From NCBI GenBank assembly GCA_937941245.1, contig CALDYC010000067.1, positions 1 through 64,000 on the forward strand: 64,000 nucleotides of DNA, written 5' to 3'. This DNA is from an uncultured Acidimicrobiales bacterium (GTDB taxonomy: Bacteria > Actinomycetota > Acidimicrobiia > Acidimicrobiales > UBA10347). Position numbers and translations under genes: made by a program. Position 1 is the first letter of the stretch; each line of letters begins with the position of its first letter. Under the pieces are notes generated by a model that saw only the letters and a program-made list of their open reading frames with translations, was not told the DNA's origin and made no database searches. Positions 9,527 through 22,848 of the stretch are shown piece by piece.

Positions 9527-10587
9527 GCGAACTCCACGACGAACTGATCCGAGAGTTTCACGACGTCGAAAGCCAACTCGCTGATCCCGAACTGGTCAAG
9601 GATCGTTCGCTCTACGCCAACGTGACCCGGCGTTACAAGGAACTCGGCGAGATCGTTGCATGCATCGGCGAACTGCGGGGCGCGCTGGACGACGTCGAAG
9701 CGGCGCGCGAGATGCACGGCGAGAGTTCGGGTGACGAGCGGGCCATGCTGGTCGATGAGATTTCCGACGCCGAAGATCGAGCTGCATCGGCCGGTGAACG
9801 ACTTGATCAGCTGCTCATCCCCAAAGATCCGAACGATGGTCGCAATGTGATTGTCGAAATCCGTGGTGCCGAAGGGGGAGAAGAAGCCAATCTGTTTGCG
9901 CGTGATCTCTTTGAGATGTACCGAAGCTACGCATCGAATACCAAGTGGACGTTCAAGACGCTCGAAGCAAACGAGAGCGACATGGGCGGCTTCGCGACTG
10001 TCATCTTCATGCTTGCCGGTGAGGGTGCCTGGTCGCATATGAAGTTCGAAGGCGGACCCCATCGCGTGCAGCGCGTGCCAGTGACCGAGTCACAAGGCCG
10101 TGTCCATACATCGTCGGCGACCGTCACCGTCCTGCCCGAAGCCGATGAAGTCGACGTGCAAATAGCCGACAACGATTTGCAGGTCGATGTCTTCCGCGCG
10201 TCGGGCCCCGGCGGGCAGTCGGTCAACACCACGGACTCTGCAGTTCGCATTACCCACAAACCGACGGGCATTGTGGTGTCCATGCAGGACGAGAAAAGTC
10301 AGCTGCAGAACAAGGCCAAGGCGATGACGGTCTTGCGGTCGCGACTCTTGCAGGCGGAACAAGAACGAGCGTCCGCCGAAGCCAGTGACCTACGCAAGGG
10401 CCAGATCGGTGGCGGTGGACGTAGCGAAAAGATCCGCACCTACAACTACAAAGAGAATCGGGTCACCGACCACCGCATTGGTCTGACGCTCTACAAGCTG
10501 GACAAGATTTTGGCCGGTGCGGTTGATGAGATCATCGACCCACTTCTGCAGCACGAGCGAGCCGAACAACTCGGCGGCGATGACTGA
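9523..10587 (+). CDS. prfA: Peptide chain release factor 1
   Basis: [44 protein letters not shown]. Confidence 0.96.
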   Translation: MSELHDELIREFHDVESQLADPELVKDRSLYANVTRRYKELGEIVACIGELRGALDDVEAAREMHGESSGDERAMLVDEISDAEDRAASAGERLDQLLIPKDPNDGRNVIVEIRGAEGGEEANLFARDLFEMYRSYASNTKWTFKTLEANESDMGGFATVIFMLAGEGAWSHMKFEGGPHRVQRVPVTESQGRVHTSSATVTVLPEADEVDVQIADNDLQVDVFRASGPGGQSVNTTDSAVRITHKPTGIVVSMQDEKSQLQNKAKAMTVLRSRLLQAEQERASAEASDLRKGQIGGGGRSEKIRTYNYKENRVTDHRIGLTLYKLDKILAGAVDEIIDPLLQHERAEQLGGDD

Positions 10588-11512
10588 CCCTGCCGCTGCC
10601 CCACCAGAGCCGTCGGAAGACAACGCCGATGAGGGCATTGCGTGGAGGGCGTTCTTTGATGAAGCTCGCGATCGGCTCACCGCCGCTGGATGCGAGTTCG
10701 CAGAGATCGACGCACGACGCATCGTGGAAGAAGCTGCCGGTATCGAACCGCATGAGTTCGCTGCGACCCTCGAAGTCCCAGCCCTCAAGAGGGGTGTGGC
10801 TCACTTTGACGCCATGCTCGTGCGCCGTCTGGGTGGGGAACCGCTGCAGTACGTGCTCGGTCGATGGGCCTTTCGTTCGCTTGACCTCGCTGTCGACGCT
10901 CGGGTGCTGATCCCACGCCCCGAGACTGAAATCGTTGCCGGCCTTGTGCTCGATGAGCTGCGTCGCCTCGACGATCAGGTGGGTGGACGACAACTTCTCG
11001 CTGCCGACCTCGGAACCGGAAGCGGATGCATTGGGTTGTCGCTCGTCGCCGAGTTTGTGAACGTGCACGTGATTTGTACCGACCAATCTGACGGTGCGCT
11101 CTCAATGGCGAGGGCGAATGCCGTCGGGCTGGGACGGCCGGCGTCGCGTGTCGAGATGCGCGCCGGAAGCTGGTTCGACGCGCTCGACCTTGATCAGCGA
11201 GCCATGTTTGACGTGATCGTGTCGAATCCGCCGTACATCGGCATTGGCGAGGTGCTTCCGGCAGTTGTGGCCGATTGGGAACCAGTGTCGGCGCTTCGTT
11301 CGGGCGACACCGGCTTCGATGCTGCCGCTGAAATTATCAACGGAGCGCCGTCGTGGCTCCGTCCACATGGCGTGCTGGTGCTTGAACTCGGCGAGACCCA
11401 GCTTGACCGAGCTCGGCAGGCCGCGTTGGCAGCCGGATTTGTCGATGTTGAAGTGCACCAGGATTTCGCTGACCGAGACCGGGCGCTCGTAGCCCGGCTC
11501 AGCCCAAGCTGA
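10580..11512 (+). CDS. prmC: Release factor glutamine methyltransferase
   Basis: GEPLQYVLGRWAFRSLDLAV, LIPRPETE, VSNPPYI; overlaps prfA end. Confidence 0.94.
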   Translation: MTDPAAAPPEPSEDNADEGIAWRAFFDEARDRLTAAGCEFAEIDARRIVEEAAGIEPHEFAATLEVPALKRGVAHFDAMLVRRLGGEPLQYVLGRWAFRSLDLAVDARVLIPRPETEIVAGLVLDELRRLDDQVGGRQLLAADLGTGSGCIGLSLVAEFVNVHVICTDQSDGALSMARANAVGLGRPASRVEMRAGSWFDALDLDQRAMFDVIVSNPPYIGIGEVLPAVVADWEPVSALRSGDTGFDAAAEIINGAPSWLRPHGVLVLELGETQLDRARQAALAAGFVDVEVHQDFADRDRALVARLSPS

Positions 11513-11515
11513 ACC

Positions 11516-12148
11516 ATGGATGTTGTTGGCCCTGACGACGCAGGGATACAAGCCGCCGCATCGGCACTGCGCAAAGGCAAGCCGGTCGTGATCCCGACCG
11601 ACACGGTCTACGGGCTTGCGGCCTTGGCGAGCGACGCAGCGGCTGTCGATCGACTGTTTGAACTCAAACAACGTCCAGCTGACCGGTCAATCGCGGTGCT
11701 GGTGGCTCATCGAAAGCAGGCCGAGACGATCGCGGTCTTCGCTGCCGCTGAGCGCCGAATCGTCGAGCAGCTTTGGCCGGGCGCGCTGACGCTCGTTGTG
11801 CGCCGCCGCGACGATGCGCCGTCCCACATTGGTCGCGTCGATGGGACGGTCGGTGTACGTAGCCCTGGTCTCGCGGTCGTGCGTGCCCTTGCCGAGCAGG
11901 TCGGGCCGCTGGCGACGACAAGCGCCAACCGAAGCGGTTGTGAGACTCCGGCCGAAGCCGTCGCTGCCGCCGCTGATCTGGCCGGACCAGTCGCGGTGGT
12001 CATCGATGCCGGGCGGTGTGTGGGCACCCCATCGACCGTTGCGAGGGTTGACGATCATGGCATCATTGCCGTTCTTCGTGAGGGCAGTGTTGAACATGGG
12101 GCAATCAGCGCTGCCGCGATGGGTGGAATCTCCTCGACATGGGACTGA
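11516..12148 (+). CDS. tsaC: L-threonylcarbamoyladenylate synthase (Sua5/YrdC family)
   Basis: GKPVVIPTDTVYGLAALA, KQRPADRSIAVLV, TTSANRSG. Confidence 0.92.
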   Translation: MDVVGPDDAGIQAAASALRKGKPVVIPTDTVYGLAALASDAAAVDRLFELKQRPADRSIAVLVAHRKQAETIAVFAAAERRIVEQLWPGALTLVVRRRDDAPSHIGRVDGTVGVRSPGLAVVRALAEQVGPLATTSANRSGCETPAEAVAAAADLAGPVAVVIDAGRCVGTPSTVARVDDHGIIAVLREGSVEHGAISAAAMGGISSTWD

Positions 12149-12197
12149 ATCCGGCTAAATCTCAGTGCGAGAGTGGCGGCGCGAGGGACTTTGTGTA

Positions 12198-12203
12198 TAT
12201 ATT
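12198..12203 (+). promoter_or_regulatory. Candidate -10 (TATATT) of atp operon
   Basis: AT-rich TGTATATATT in otherwise GC-rich sequence upstream of atp genes. Confidence 0.35.
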
Positions 12204-12318
12204 CACGAAGTCGCAGGCGAGCGTGGTAGGGCTCTCGCAGCTCCACTCGAGTGGTGCCTGGACTGACTGTCGTAACCAGCCGTACGAGGATCCCGTGCCA
12301 GCGCCTTCTGAGCGAGAC

Positions 12319-12579
12319 ATGAACCGCGAGATCGTGAGTTCTGAGATGGTTGGCGCCCTGCACAGCAGCACCGGTGCCTACGAACTCGTCATTGGCGCAC
12401 TCGCCGCCGCACTCGTGGGCTGGGCTGTCGACACGGTTGTCGGAACAACCCCGTTGTTTGTCCTTCTCTTCGCTGTCATCGGATTCGTCGGTGCCAGTTA
12501 CAGCATCTGGTTGAACTATCGCACTGATATGGCCGAAGCCGCCGCCGACCGCGCCGTCCGCGCCAAGGGCGCGCGATGA
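12319..12579 (+). CDS. AtpZ/AtpI-like small membrane protein (start may be GTG 12295)
   Basis: Two TM segments, YELVIGALAAALVGWAVDTVVGTTPLFVLLFAVIGFVGASYSIW, first in atp operon. Confidence 0.75.
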   Translation: MNREIVSSEMVGALHSSTGAYELVIGALAAALVGWAVDTVVGTTPLFVLLFAVIGFVGASYSIWLNYRTDMAEAAADRAVRAKGAR

Positions 12580-13072
12580 CGGTCGACGTCAACCGCGAAA
12601 ACCCGCTACTCAGCCGGTTCGAAGGCCGCTCGCCTGCCATGCAGGTCGGTATCGATATCGTTAAGCGGGGCGCAATCATCGCCCCGGTCGCCATCCTCGT
12701 CGGCACACTTATCTGGGGTACCGATGGTGGTGCCTCGGTGGCACTCGGTCTTGGCTTGATCCTGGTCAACATGTGGTTGTCGGCGTGGATCATTGATGTG
12801 ACCGCACGCATCTCGTTTGCCGCACTCGCTGGCGGTGCAATGTTTGGCTTCTTGATTCGGCTCAGCATTATCAGCGCCGTTGTCATCTCGGTACGCAACG
12901 TCTCATGGGTTGACCTTGTCGCCCTGGGTATCACGATCATCGTGACCCACCTCGGACTGCTCTTCTGGGAGCTCCGCTATATCTCTGCGAGCCTCGCGTA
13001 TCCCGGCCTCAAGCCGGGGGCAGGCCTTGCATCAAATGATCACTCCACCTCTCCGAAGGAGTCAGTCTCATC

Positions 13073-13076
<4 letters not shown>
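12576..13076 (+). CDS. ATP synthase subunit I-like membrane protein
   Basis: Four predicted TM helices, immediately upstream of atpB. Confidence 0.65.
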
Positions 13077-14228
<1,152 letters not shown>

Positions 14229-14276
14229 TCCGTCCTCCGGGACACCGGACAACACGATGCATCGAGGAGGTGTTTT

Positions 14277-14843
14277 GTGACGTTACCCATCGAGCCCCTC
14301 GTCGGGCTGATGCTGTTCGCTGAAGAAGCGGCCGAAGACGAAGGCACATTCAACCCAATCCTGCCGACGCTGCCAGAGATGATCTGGTCAGGTTTGGCGT
14401 TCTTTGGACTTTGGGCACTGATGAAGTTTGTGCTTCTGCCGCCGATCATGGAAGGGCGCGACCAACGTCGAGCCAAGGTCGCAGCCGGACTGGACTCCGT
14501 CTCCGGTTCCCAGTCTGAGCTTGCACAGATTCGTGCGGCCCACGATGAACGTCTGAACACCGCTCGAGCCGAAGCAGCTCGTATCACCGACGCAGCGCGT
14601 GCCGAGGCCGAGGCGCAGCGAGCCCAAGCGGTCGCGGCGGTCGACGAGCAGATCGCCAAGCTCCGCAACGGCACCCAGGCCGAGATCGACACCGCACGTG
14701 CGGGCGCTCTTGCCGGCGCCCGCGGCCCGGTGTCCGCCCTCGCAGTTGGCGCCGCAAGCAAAGTCATTGGTTGTGACCTCGACGTATCGTCGAACCAGTC
14801 CGTTATCGATGCATTTCTGAATTCGGCCGGAGGCACAGCATGA
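14277..14843 (+). CDS. atpF: ATP synthase F0 subunit b
   Basis: Single N-terminal TM followed by long Ala/Glu/Arg coiled coil; after atpE. Confidence 0.88.
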   Translation: MTLPIEPLVGLMLFAEEAAEDEGTFNPILPTLPEMIWSGLAFFGLWALMKFVLLPPIMEGRDQRRAKVAAGLDSVSGSQSELAQIRAAHDERLNTARAEAARITDAARAEAEAQRAQAVAAVDEQIAKLRNGTQAEIDTARAGALAGARGPVSALAVGAASKVIGCDLDVSSNQSVIDAFLNSAGGTA

Positions 14844-15376
14844 TTGCAACCGTGAGTGTGATCGCAGCCGAGGGCCCTAACGGGCGGTTCTTCCCCGGTG
14901 ACATCTACGAATTCTGGTGGGGTCTGCTCGCATTCCTCGTCGTCTTCGGTCTGCTGGCATGGAAGGTTCTCCCCCTTGCCAAGGAAGCCCTGAACAAGGG
15001 TCAGGCTGATGCTGTCGCCGAAGGTGCGGCAGCAGAAAAGGCACAGGCCGACGCAGCCGCCAAGGTCGCAGCGCTCAAAGCCGAGCTCGGCGACGCCGAT
15101 GCCGTCGCCGCGCAGATCGTCGCCGATGCCGAAACGAACGCGCAACAGCTTCGGATCGATTCGGCAAACCGCACTCAGCAACTGGTGAACGACATGTGGG
15201 CCAAAGCCCAGTCCGACTCTGAGTCGATGAAGGTTCAGGCCCAGTCAGACGTGCAAGCCGAAGTTGCCGCACAGGCCGTTGGCGCCGCCGAACAGGTGGT
15301 CCGTTCAAGCCTGGACAGTGCTCGTCACGGCGACCTGATCGACGATTACATCTCCAAACTGGGAGCATCATCATGA
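14840..15376 (+). CDS. Second b-type ATP synthase stalk subunit (b')
   Basis: FFPGDIYEFWWGLLAFLVVFGLLAWKVLPLAKEAL plus coiled coil; between atpF and atpH. Confidence 0.83.
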   Translation: MIATVSVIAAEGPNGRFFPGDIYEFWWGLLAFLVVFGLLAWKVLPLAKEALNKGQADAVAEGAAAEKAQADAAAKVAALKAELGDADAVAAQIVADAETNAQQLRIDSANRTQQLVNDMWAKAQSDSESMKVQAQSDVQAEVAAQAVGAAEQVVRSSLDSARHGDLIDDYISKLGASS

Positions 15377-15897
15377 GCGATCGCGTTCAAGGCTACGCCG
15401 ACGCCATGTTGGCTGTCGCTCACGCCGAAGGCGATATCGACGCCATTAGCAACGAATTGTTTGCCGTTGGACGCGCTGTCGATACCAACGACGAGCTTCG
15501 GTCCACGCTCAGCGATGCACGCATTCCCGCAGAGCGCCGCATGCAGATCATGGATGACCTGCTTGACGGTCGCACCCGACCGGCCACGAAGGGCCTGGTG
15601 TCAATGGTCGTTGGCGCCGGTCGCGGGGCCGACCTCGGCAAAATCGCTACCGCACTCGCTGACAAGGCTGCCACGTCGCAGTCCAAGCAGGTTGCGACGG
15701 TCCGATCGGCCGTTGCTCTCTCAGATGATCAGCGCACCCGCCTTGCGTCGGCGCTCGCCGCCAAGCTCGGCACTGAAGTTGACCTCAAGGTCATTCACGA
15801 TGAGTCCGTTGTCGGTGGTCTGATTACCACCGTCGGCGACACCGTTATCGATGGAAGCGTGCGTACCCGGCTTAGCCGGTTGCGTGAGTCGCTCTAG
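15373..15897 (+). CDS. atpH: ATP synthase F1 subunit delta
   Basis: [17 protein letters not shown]-terminal [37 protein letters not shown]. Confidence 0.93.
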   Translation: MSDRVQGYADAMLAVAHAEGDIDAISNELFAVGRAVDTNDELRSTLSDARIPAERRMQIMDDLLDGRTRPATKGLVSMVVGAGRGADLGKIATALADKAATSQSKQVATVRSAVALSDDQRTRLASALAAKLGTEVDLKVIHDESVVGGLITTVGDTVIDGSVRTRLSRLRESL

Positions 15898-15911
15898 CCC
15901 CAGGAGACGAC

Positions 15912-17540
15912 ATGTCTGAAATGACGATCGACACCAGCGCAATCACCGCTGCGATCAGCAACAACCTTGATGGCTTCGAGCCATCACTCGAAGCAAGCCA
16001 AGTCGGCCACATCATTGAGGTCGGCGACGGTATTGCGAGAGTTTCGGGACTACCCGCCGCGGCTGTCAACGAAATGCTCGAGTTCGAGAACGGCAGTATT
16101 GGCCTGGCGCTGAACCTCGATGAGGGCAGCATCGGCGCTGTGGTGCTCGGCGAAGTCGACGAGATCCAAGAAGGCCAGACCGTCCGCTCAACTGGCGACA
16201 TTTTGTCGATGCCAGTTGGCGACGCGCTGCTCGGTCGCGTGGTCAATGCACTTGGAACACCGATTGACGGTAAAGGTCCACTTGTTGGAGCCAAGACCCG
16301 TCAGATGGAAGTGCAGGCTCCGGGCATCATGGGCCGCAAGCCGGTGCACGAGCCAATGCAGACTGGCATCAAAGCCATCGACTCACTTATCCCCGTCGGC
16401 CGCGGCCAGCGAGAGCTGATCATCGGCGACCGCAAGACCGGCAAGACGACGATCGCGCTCGACACGATCATCAACCAGCGCGGCCTCGGCGTGAAGTGCA
16501 TTTACGTCGCGATTGGCCAAAAGGCCTCGACTGTCGCCCAGGCTGTAGCGACGCTCGAAGAAATCGGCGCCATGGAATACACCGTCGTGGTGGTTGCTCC
16601 AGCATCGGATCCTGCACCCTTCAAATACCTTGCTCCGTACGCAGGCTCGGCCATCGGGCAGCAGTGGATGGACGACGGCGATCACGCCCTCGTCGTCTAC
16701 GACGACCTGTCCAAGCAGGCCGAGGCGTACCGCCAGATGTCGCTTCTGCTGCGTCGCCCGCCAGGTCGCGAGGCCTATCCCGGCGACGTCTTCTACCTGC
16801 ATAGCCGTCTGCTCGAACGTGCGGCCAAGCTCAGCGACGAGCTGGGCGCCGGATCACTAACCGCCTTGCCGATCATCGAGACCAAAGCTGGCGACGTGTC
16901 GGCCTTTATCCCGACCAACGTGATTTCGATCACCGATGGCCAGATCTTCCTGCAGGACGACATGTTCAAGTCGGGTATCCGCCCGGCGGTCGACGTTGGC
17001 GTGTCGGTGTCCCGTGTGGGTTCGGCTGCGCAGATCAAGGCAATGAAAACTGCCGTGGGCACGCTCAAGTCAGATCTGCAGCAGTTCCGTGAACTCGAAG
17101 CATTTGCTTCGTTTGGTTCGGACCTCGACGCGGTGTCACAAGCACAACTTGATCGCGGCTATCGGCTCACCGAACTGCTCAAGCAGGGCATCAACTCGCC
17201 CATGCCGGTGCAGGAACAGGTCGTATCGATCTTCGCTGGCACTCGAGGACACCTTGACGCCGTTGATGTGTCTGAAGTCGGCCGGTTTGAGACCGAGCTT
17301 CTCGAACATGTCCGCAGCCGTCACTCCAGCATGCTCGACGACATCGTTTCGACGGGCAACGTCGACGTTGATGCGCTCGAAAGTATCGTCGCCGGGTTCG
17401 CTGGTCAGTTCGAGTCGGCCATCGTGTCGACCGGCATCGACACCCCCGAGGCCGCAGCACAGGCCGCAGCAACGACTGCCATGGTCGACAGCGATGTCAC
17501 ACTCCCCGAGACCGACATCGCTCGTCCGCAGGAGGGCTGA
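15912..17540 (+). CDS. atpA: ATP synthase F1 subunit alpha
   Basis: [36 protein letters not shown]. Confidence 0.97.
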   Translation: MSEMTIDTSAITAAISNNLDGFEPSLEASQVGHIIEVGDGIARVSGLPAAAVNEMLEFENGSIGLALNLDEGSIGAVVLGEVDEIQEGQTVRSTGDILSMPVGDALLGRVVNALGTPIDGKGPLVGAKTRQMEVQAPGIMGRKPVHEPMQTGIKAIDSLIPVGRGQRELIIGDRKTGKTTIALDTIINQRGLGVKCIYVAIGQKASTVAQAVATLEEIGAMEYTVVVVAPASDPAPFKYLAPYAGSAIGQQWMDDGDHALVVYDDLSKQAEAYRQMSLLLRRPPGREAYPGDVFYLHSRLLERAAKLSDELGAGSLTALPIIETKAGDVSAFIPTNVISITDGQIFLQDDMFKSGIRPAVDVGVSVSRVGSAAQIKAMKTAVGTLKSDLQQFRELEAFASFGSDLDAVSQAQLDRGYRLTELLKQGINSPMPVQEQVVSIFAGTRGHLDAVDVSEVGRFETELLEHVRSRHSSMLDDIVSTGNVDVDALESIVAGFAGQFESAIVSTGIDTPEAAAQAAATTAMVDSDVTLPETDIARPQEG

Positions 17541-17543
17541 GCC

Positions 17544-19969
<2,426 letters not shown>

Positions 19970-19981
19970 TCGGAGCGCCCG

Positions 19982-20377
19982 GTGTCCATTCACGTTGAGT
20001 TTGTCTCACCCGAACGCGTCATCTTCGAGGCCGAGGCCAAAGAGGTCATCGTTCGCACAAGCGACGGCGAGATCGGCTTTTTGCCAGGTCACGTCCCGTT
20101 CGTGGGAGTTCTCGCGGTTGCTGAAGCACGCATTCACGATGCTGACGGGTCAACGATCCACAGCTTCGCAGTGCACCGGGGTTTCGTCGAGATTGCCGAT
20201 GATCACTGCACGATCTTGAGCGATGTGGCCGAAGCGGCCGCTGACATCGATCGAGCGCGCGCCGAGATTGCTCAGAGCAGGGCCGAAGAAGCGCTTCGGG
20301 CATCGCGCGACGATGCCGACGCCATCGCTGCATTGCAGCGAGCCAACGTTCGCCTCGAGGTCGCCAAAAAGGCCTGA
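19982..20377 (+). CDS. atpC: ATP synthase F1 subunit epsilon
   Basis: VEFVSPERVIFEAEAKEVIVRTSDGEIGFLPGHVPFVG. Confidence 0.94.
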   Translation: MSIHVEFVSPERVIFEAEAKEVIVRTSDGEIGFLPGHVPFVGVLAVAEARIHDADGSTIHSFAVHRGFVEIADDHCTILSDVAEAAADIDRARAEIAQSRAEEALRASRDDADAIAALQRANVRLEVAKKA

Positions 20378-20426
20378 CAGTCTGGCTAGGGCCACAGTGA
20401 TGCCGTGACGTTTCAATACACAGTCG

Positions 20427-20465
20427 CAACAACCGCTGGGTTCCGCCGGCGGTTGTTGTTGTTTT
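20427..20465 (+). terminator. Intrinsic terminator of atp operon
   Basis: CAACAACCGC-N12-GCGGTTGTTG followed by TTGTTTT. Confidence 0.8.
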
Positions 20466-20539
20466 CGGGTCTGATTGCTTTGATCGATGGCGTTGGCGGA
20501 GAGCGCGATTGAGCGGGACCCCAATGAGGTTTGGGGTCC

Positions 20540-21370
20540 TCAGACGATTTCGATGTCCTCAAGTCCGTCCTCGGCGGTCGGGAACGCCATTGCCAGACCA
20601 TCGAGAGTGTCGACTGCAATGCGTGATACCAAAAGGTTTCGGAACCACTTGCGGTCAGCTGGTACGACGTACCACGGAGCGTTGTCGGTGCTGGTCTCCT
20701 CGAGCATGGTCGTGAACGCCTGCTGGTAGCTGTCCCAGTGTTCGCGCTCGGCAAGGTCGCCGGTCGAGAATTTCCAGTTCTTCTCGCTGTCATCGAGGCG
20801 AGCCTGGAAGCGTTCCCGTTGTTCATCCTTCGAAATGTGTAAGAACAGTTTGACGATGGTGGTGCCTTCGTCTGAAAGCATGTTCTCAAACTCGCGGATG
20901 TGGCGATAGCGGCGTTGCCACTGGTCCGCGGGCACATAGTTGTGGACCCGCACGACCAGCACGTCCTCGTAGTGGCTGCGATTGAAGATCACCATCTCGC
21001 CAGTTGACGGTGCATGAGCATGAACCCGCCAGAGATAGTCATGGGCCAGCTCAACCGGGTTTGGTTTCTTGAACGAAGCCACTCGCACCCCCTGCGGGTT
21101 CACGCCGTCGAAAACATGCCGGATAGTGCCGTCCTTACCGGCAGCGTCGGTTGCCTGGAGCACGACAAGCACCTTGTGACGGTCTTCGGCCCACAGCAGT
21201 TCCTGAGCTGCTTCGAGCCGTTGGTTCAAGGTCGCCGTGGCTTCGCGGCCGACCGACTTGTTGAGACCCTCGTTCTCGTCCGTTTTCCAGGTCGATAGAT
21301 CAACCGCGTCGCCGGGCCGAACCCGATAGCGGTCGGTGTCGAAAGTGAAAGCATGTTCGATCGAAGCCAT
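20540..21370 (-). CDS. ppk2: Polyphosphate kinase 2 family protein
   Basis: VLVVLQATDAAGKDGTIRHVFDGVNPQGVRVASFKKP, FNRSHYEDVLVVRVHNYVP; start at 21370 (MASIEH). Confidence 0.92.
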   Translation of the reverse strand: MASIEHAFTFDTDRYRVRPGDAVDLSTWKTDENEGLNKSVGREATATLNQRLEAAQELLWAEDRHKVLVVLQATDAAGKDGTIRHVFDGVNPQGVRVASFKKPNPVELAHDYLWRVHAHAPSTGEMVIFNRSHYEDVLVVRVHNYVPADQWQRRYRHIREFENMLSDEGTTIVKLFLHISKDEQRERFQARLDDSEKNWKFSTGDLAEREHWDSYQQAFTTMLEETSTDNAPWYVVPADRKWFRNLLVSRIAVDTLDGLAMAFPTAEDGLEDIEIV

Positions 21371-21466
21371 GCATGCAGTCTCGCACCGATGGGTTCGCAC
21401 AGCGACCACAAAGCGGTTCACGCATATCTGTGGAGATCTTGACCCGTTCTTGTGTGCCAGCTCACC

Positions 21467-21472
21467 TACGAT
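21467..21472 (+). promoter_or_regulatory. -10 TACGAT, 7 nt before ATG of MEMO1-AMMECR1 gene
   Basis: TACGAT-caaggac-ATG. Confidence 0.55.
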
Positions 21473-21479
21473 CAAGGAC

Positions 21480-22838
21480 ATGTCCACAGGAGTACGCGAC
21501 TCGGTCGCGGCCGGGTCGCTCTACCCCGAAGACTCGTCGGTTCTTCGTAGCGAGATCGACAATGCGATCAACTCAGCCGACGCCGACTTCGTCGGCCCAA
21601 AGGTGTTGGTACTTCCAAGTTGTGGACTGAGCGCTGCAGCCGATGTCGCCGCAACCGGACTGGTCATGCTCGAGAGTGAACGTGGGGTGATCGAACGTGT
21701 CATCGTCGTCGGGGATCACAGTCCCGGCGTAGGCGAACGGCCGTTCTCGGGCATTGCCATGCCGCAAGCGATCGCGTTTCGAACCCCTCTTGGTGACCTG
21801 CTCGTCGACCGTGAGTCGATCGATTCCGCTGCATCGCACCCATCGGTTCACGTGTCTGACCGTCCGTTTCGCAACGACACCTCGATCGAAGTGCACCTGC
21901 CCCCGATTCAGCGACTGCTCGGTTCGGTGCGCGTGGTGCCCGTGCTCGTTGGCGACGTTGCGGTTACTGATTTGGTTGACGTCTTCGAACATCTGTGGGG
22001 TGACCGCAGCACGCTGATTATCGTCACAACTTCGTTCGGACACGGGACCGACATCGATCAAGCTGCAGCGCAGGGTGAACGAGCTCGCGATGTGCTCGAA
22101 AAGAATGACCGCAGTGCGCTTGAGCAGTCCTCAGCTAGCTCCCGGCTGTCTCTTGCCGCGCTGGGAGCAGTCATTGCCCGGCGGTCGATGGGGCTGCTTG
22201 AACTAGCTTCCGACACGGTTAGCGACCCATTTACCGGAACCGGAGCGCTCGATGTGGGTGCCTTCGCTGCCTGGGAGTCGACCGGTATTGACCTCGATGA
22301 AGCGGATCGAGAGCATCTGCGAGCGCTCGTCGGGCAAACGGTTGCGTTGACGGTGTTGGGTGGACGGGTTAGCGGTGCCGACCTGGCACGGGTGCCGCCG
22401 GCGCTTACCGCTCGCCGAGCGACTGTCGTCACTCTCCGTCACGCAGGCAAAGTGCGGGGTTCGGCTGGAACGATCGAAGCCGATCGCTCGTTTGCTGGTT
22501 CGGTCGTGCGAAACGCTGCGGCTGCGTGTGCTGATCCACGACTGCCATCGATTCAACCCGCAGAGCTGTCAGACCTCCGGGCTACCGTCACGGTAATCTC
22601 GCCGATTGAGCGGATCTTCCCGCATTCGTGGGATGACCTCATTGCATCGGTGACCCCCAATGTCGATGGGCTACTGGTGACGCAGCCGGGGTCGCGAGCG
22701 GCGCAGCTCCCGGCAATGTGGTCTCGGTTCAGTTCGACGAGTGAGTTCGTGGGTGCAGTGGCTCGCAAGGCCCGCCTCGATAGCGGCTCGAAGGTCTCGC
22801 AAGCCGCGTGGTATCGCTTTCAGTCTGTCGACTACTGA
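21480..22838 (+). CDS. MEMO1-AMMECR1 fusion (AmmeMemoRadiSam system proteins B+A)
   Basis: MEMO-like N-terminus (VAAGSLYPEDSSVLRSEID, FRTPLGDLLVDRE, VPVLVGD) and AMMECR1-like C-terminus (VTLRHAGKVRGSAGTIEADRSFAGSVVRNAAAACADPRLPSIQPAEL). Confidence 0.82.
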   Translation: MSTGVRDSVAAGSLYPEDSSVLRSEIDNAINSADADFVGPKVLVLPSCGLSAAADVAATGLVMLESERGVIERVIVVGDHSPGVGERPFSGIAMPQAIAFRTPLGDLLVDRESIDSAASHPSVHVSDRPFRNDTSIEVHLPPIQRLLGSVRVVPVLVGDVAVTDLVDVFEHLWGDRSTLIIVTTSFGHGTDIDQAAAQGERARDVLEKNDRSALEQSSASSRLSLAALGAVIARRSMGLLELASDTVSDPFTGTGALDVGAFAAWESTGIDLDEADREHLRALVGQTVALTVLGGRVSGADLARVPPALTARRATVVTLRHAGKVRGSAGTIEADRSFAGSVVRNAAAACADPRLPSIQPAELSDLRATVTVISPIERIFPHSWDDLIASVTPNVDGLLVTQPGSRAAQLPAMWSRFSSTSEFVGAVARKARLDSGSKVSQAAWYRFQSVDY

Positions 22839-22848
22839 TTTCAATTCG

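Noticed and set aside
17538-17540. atpA TGA as a readthrough or selenocysteine codon producing an alpha-gamma fusion
   Set aside because: A perfect AGGAGG sits at the correct distance from ATT 17544, which is a simpler explanation; alpha and gamma must be in 3:1 ratio
22741-22848. Upstream GTG start for the lipoprotein hydrolase
   Set aside because: Would bury the signal peptide/lipobox behind 36 residues that overlap the preceding gene; TTG 22849 gives a normal lipoprotein signal
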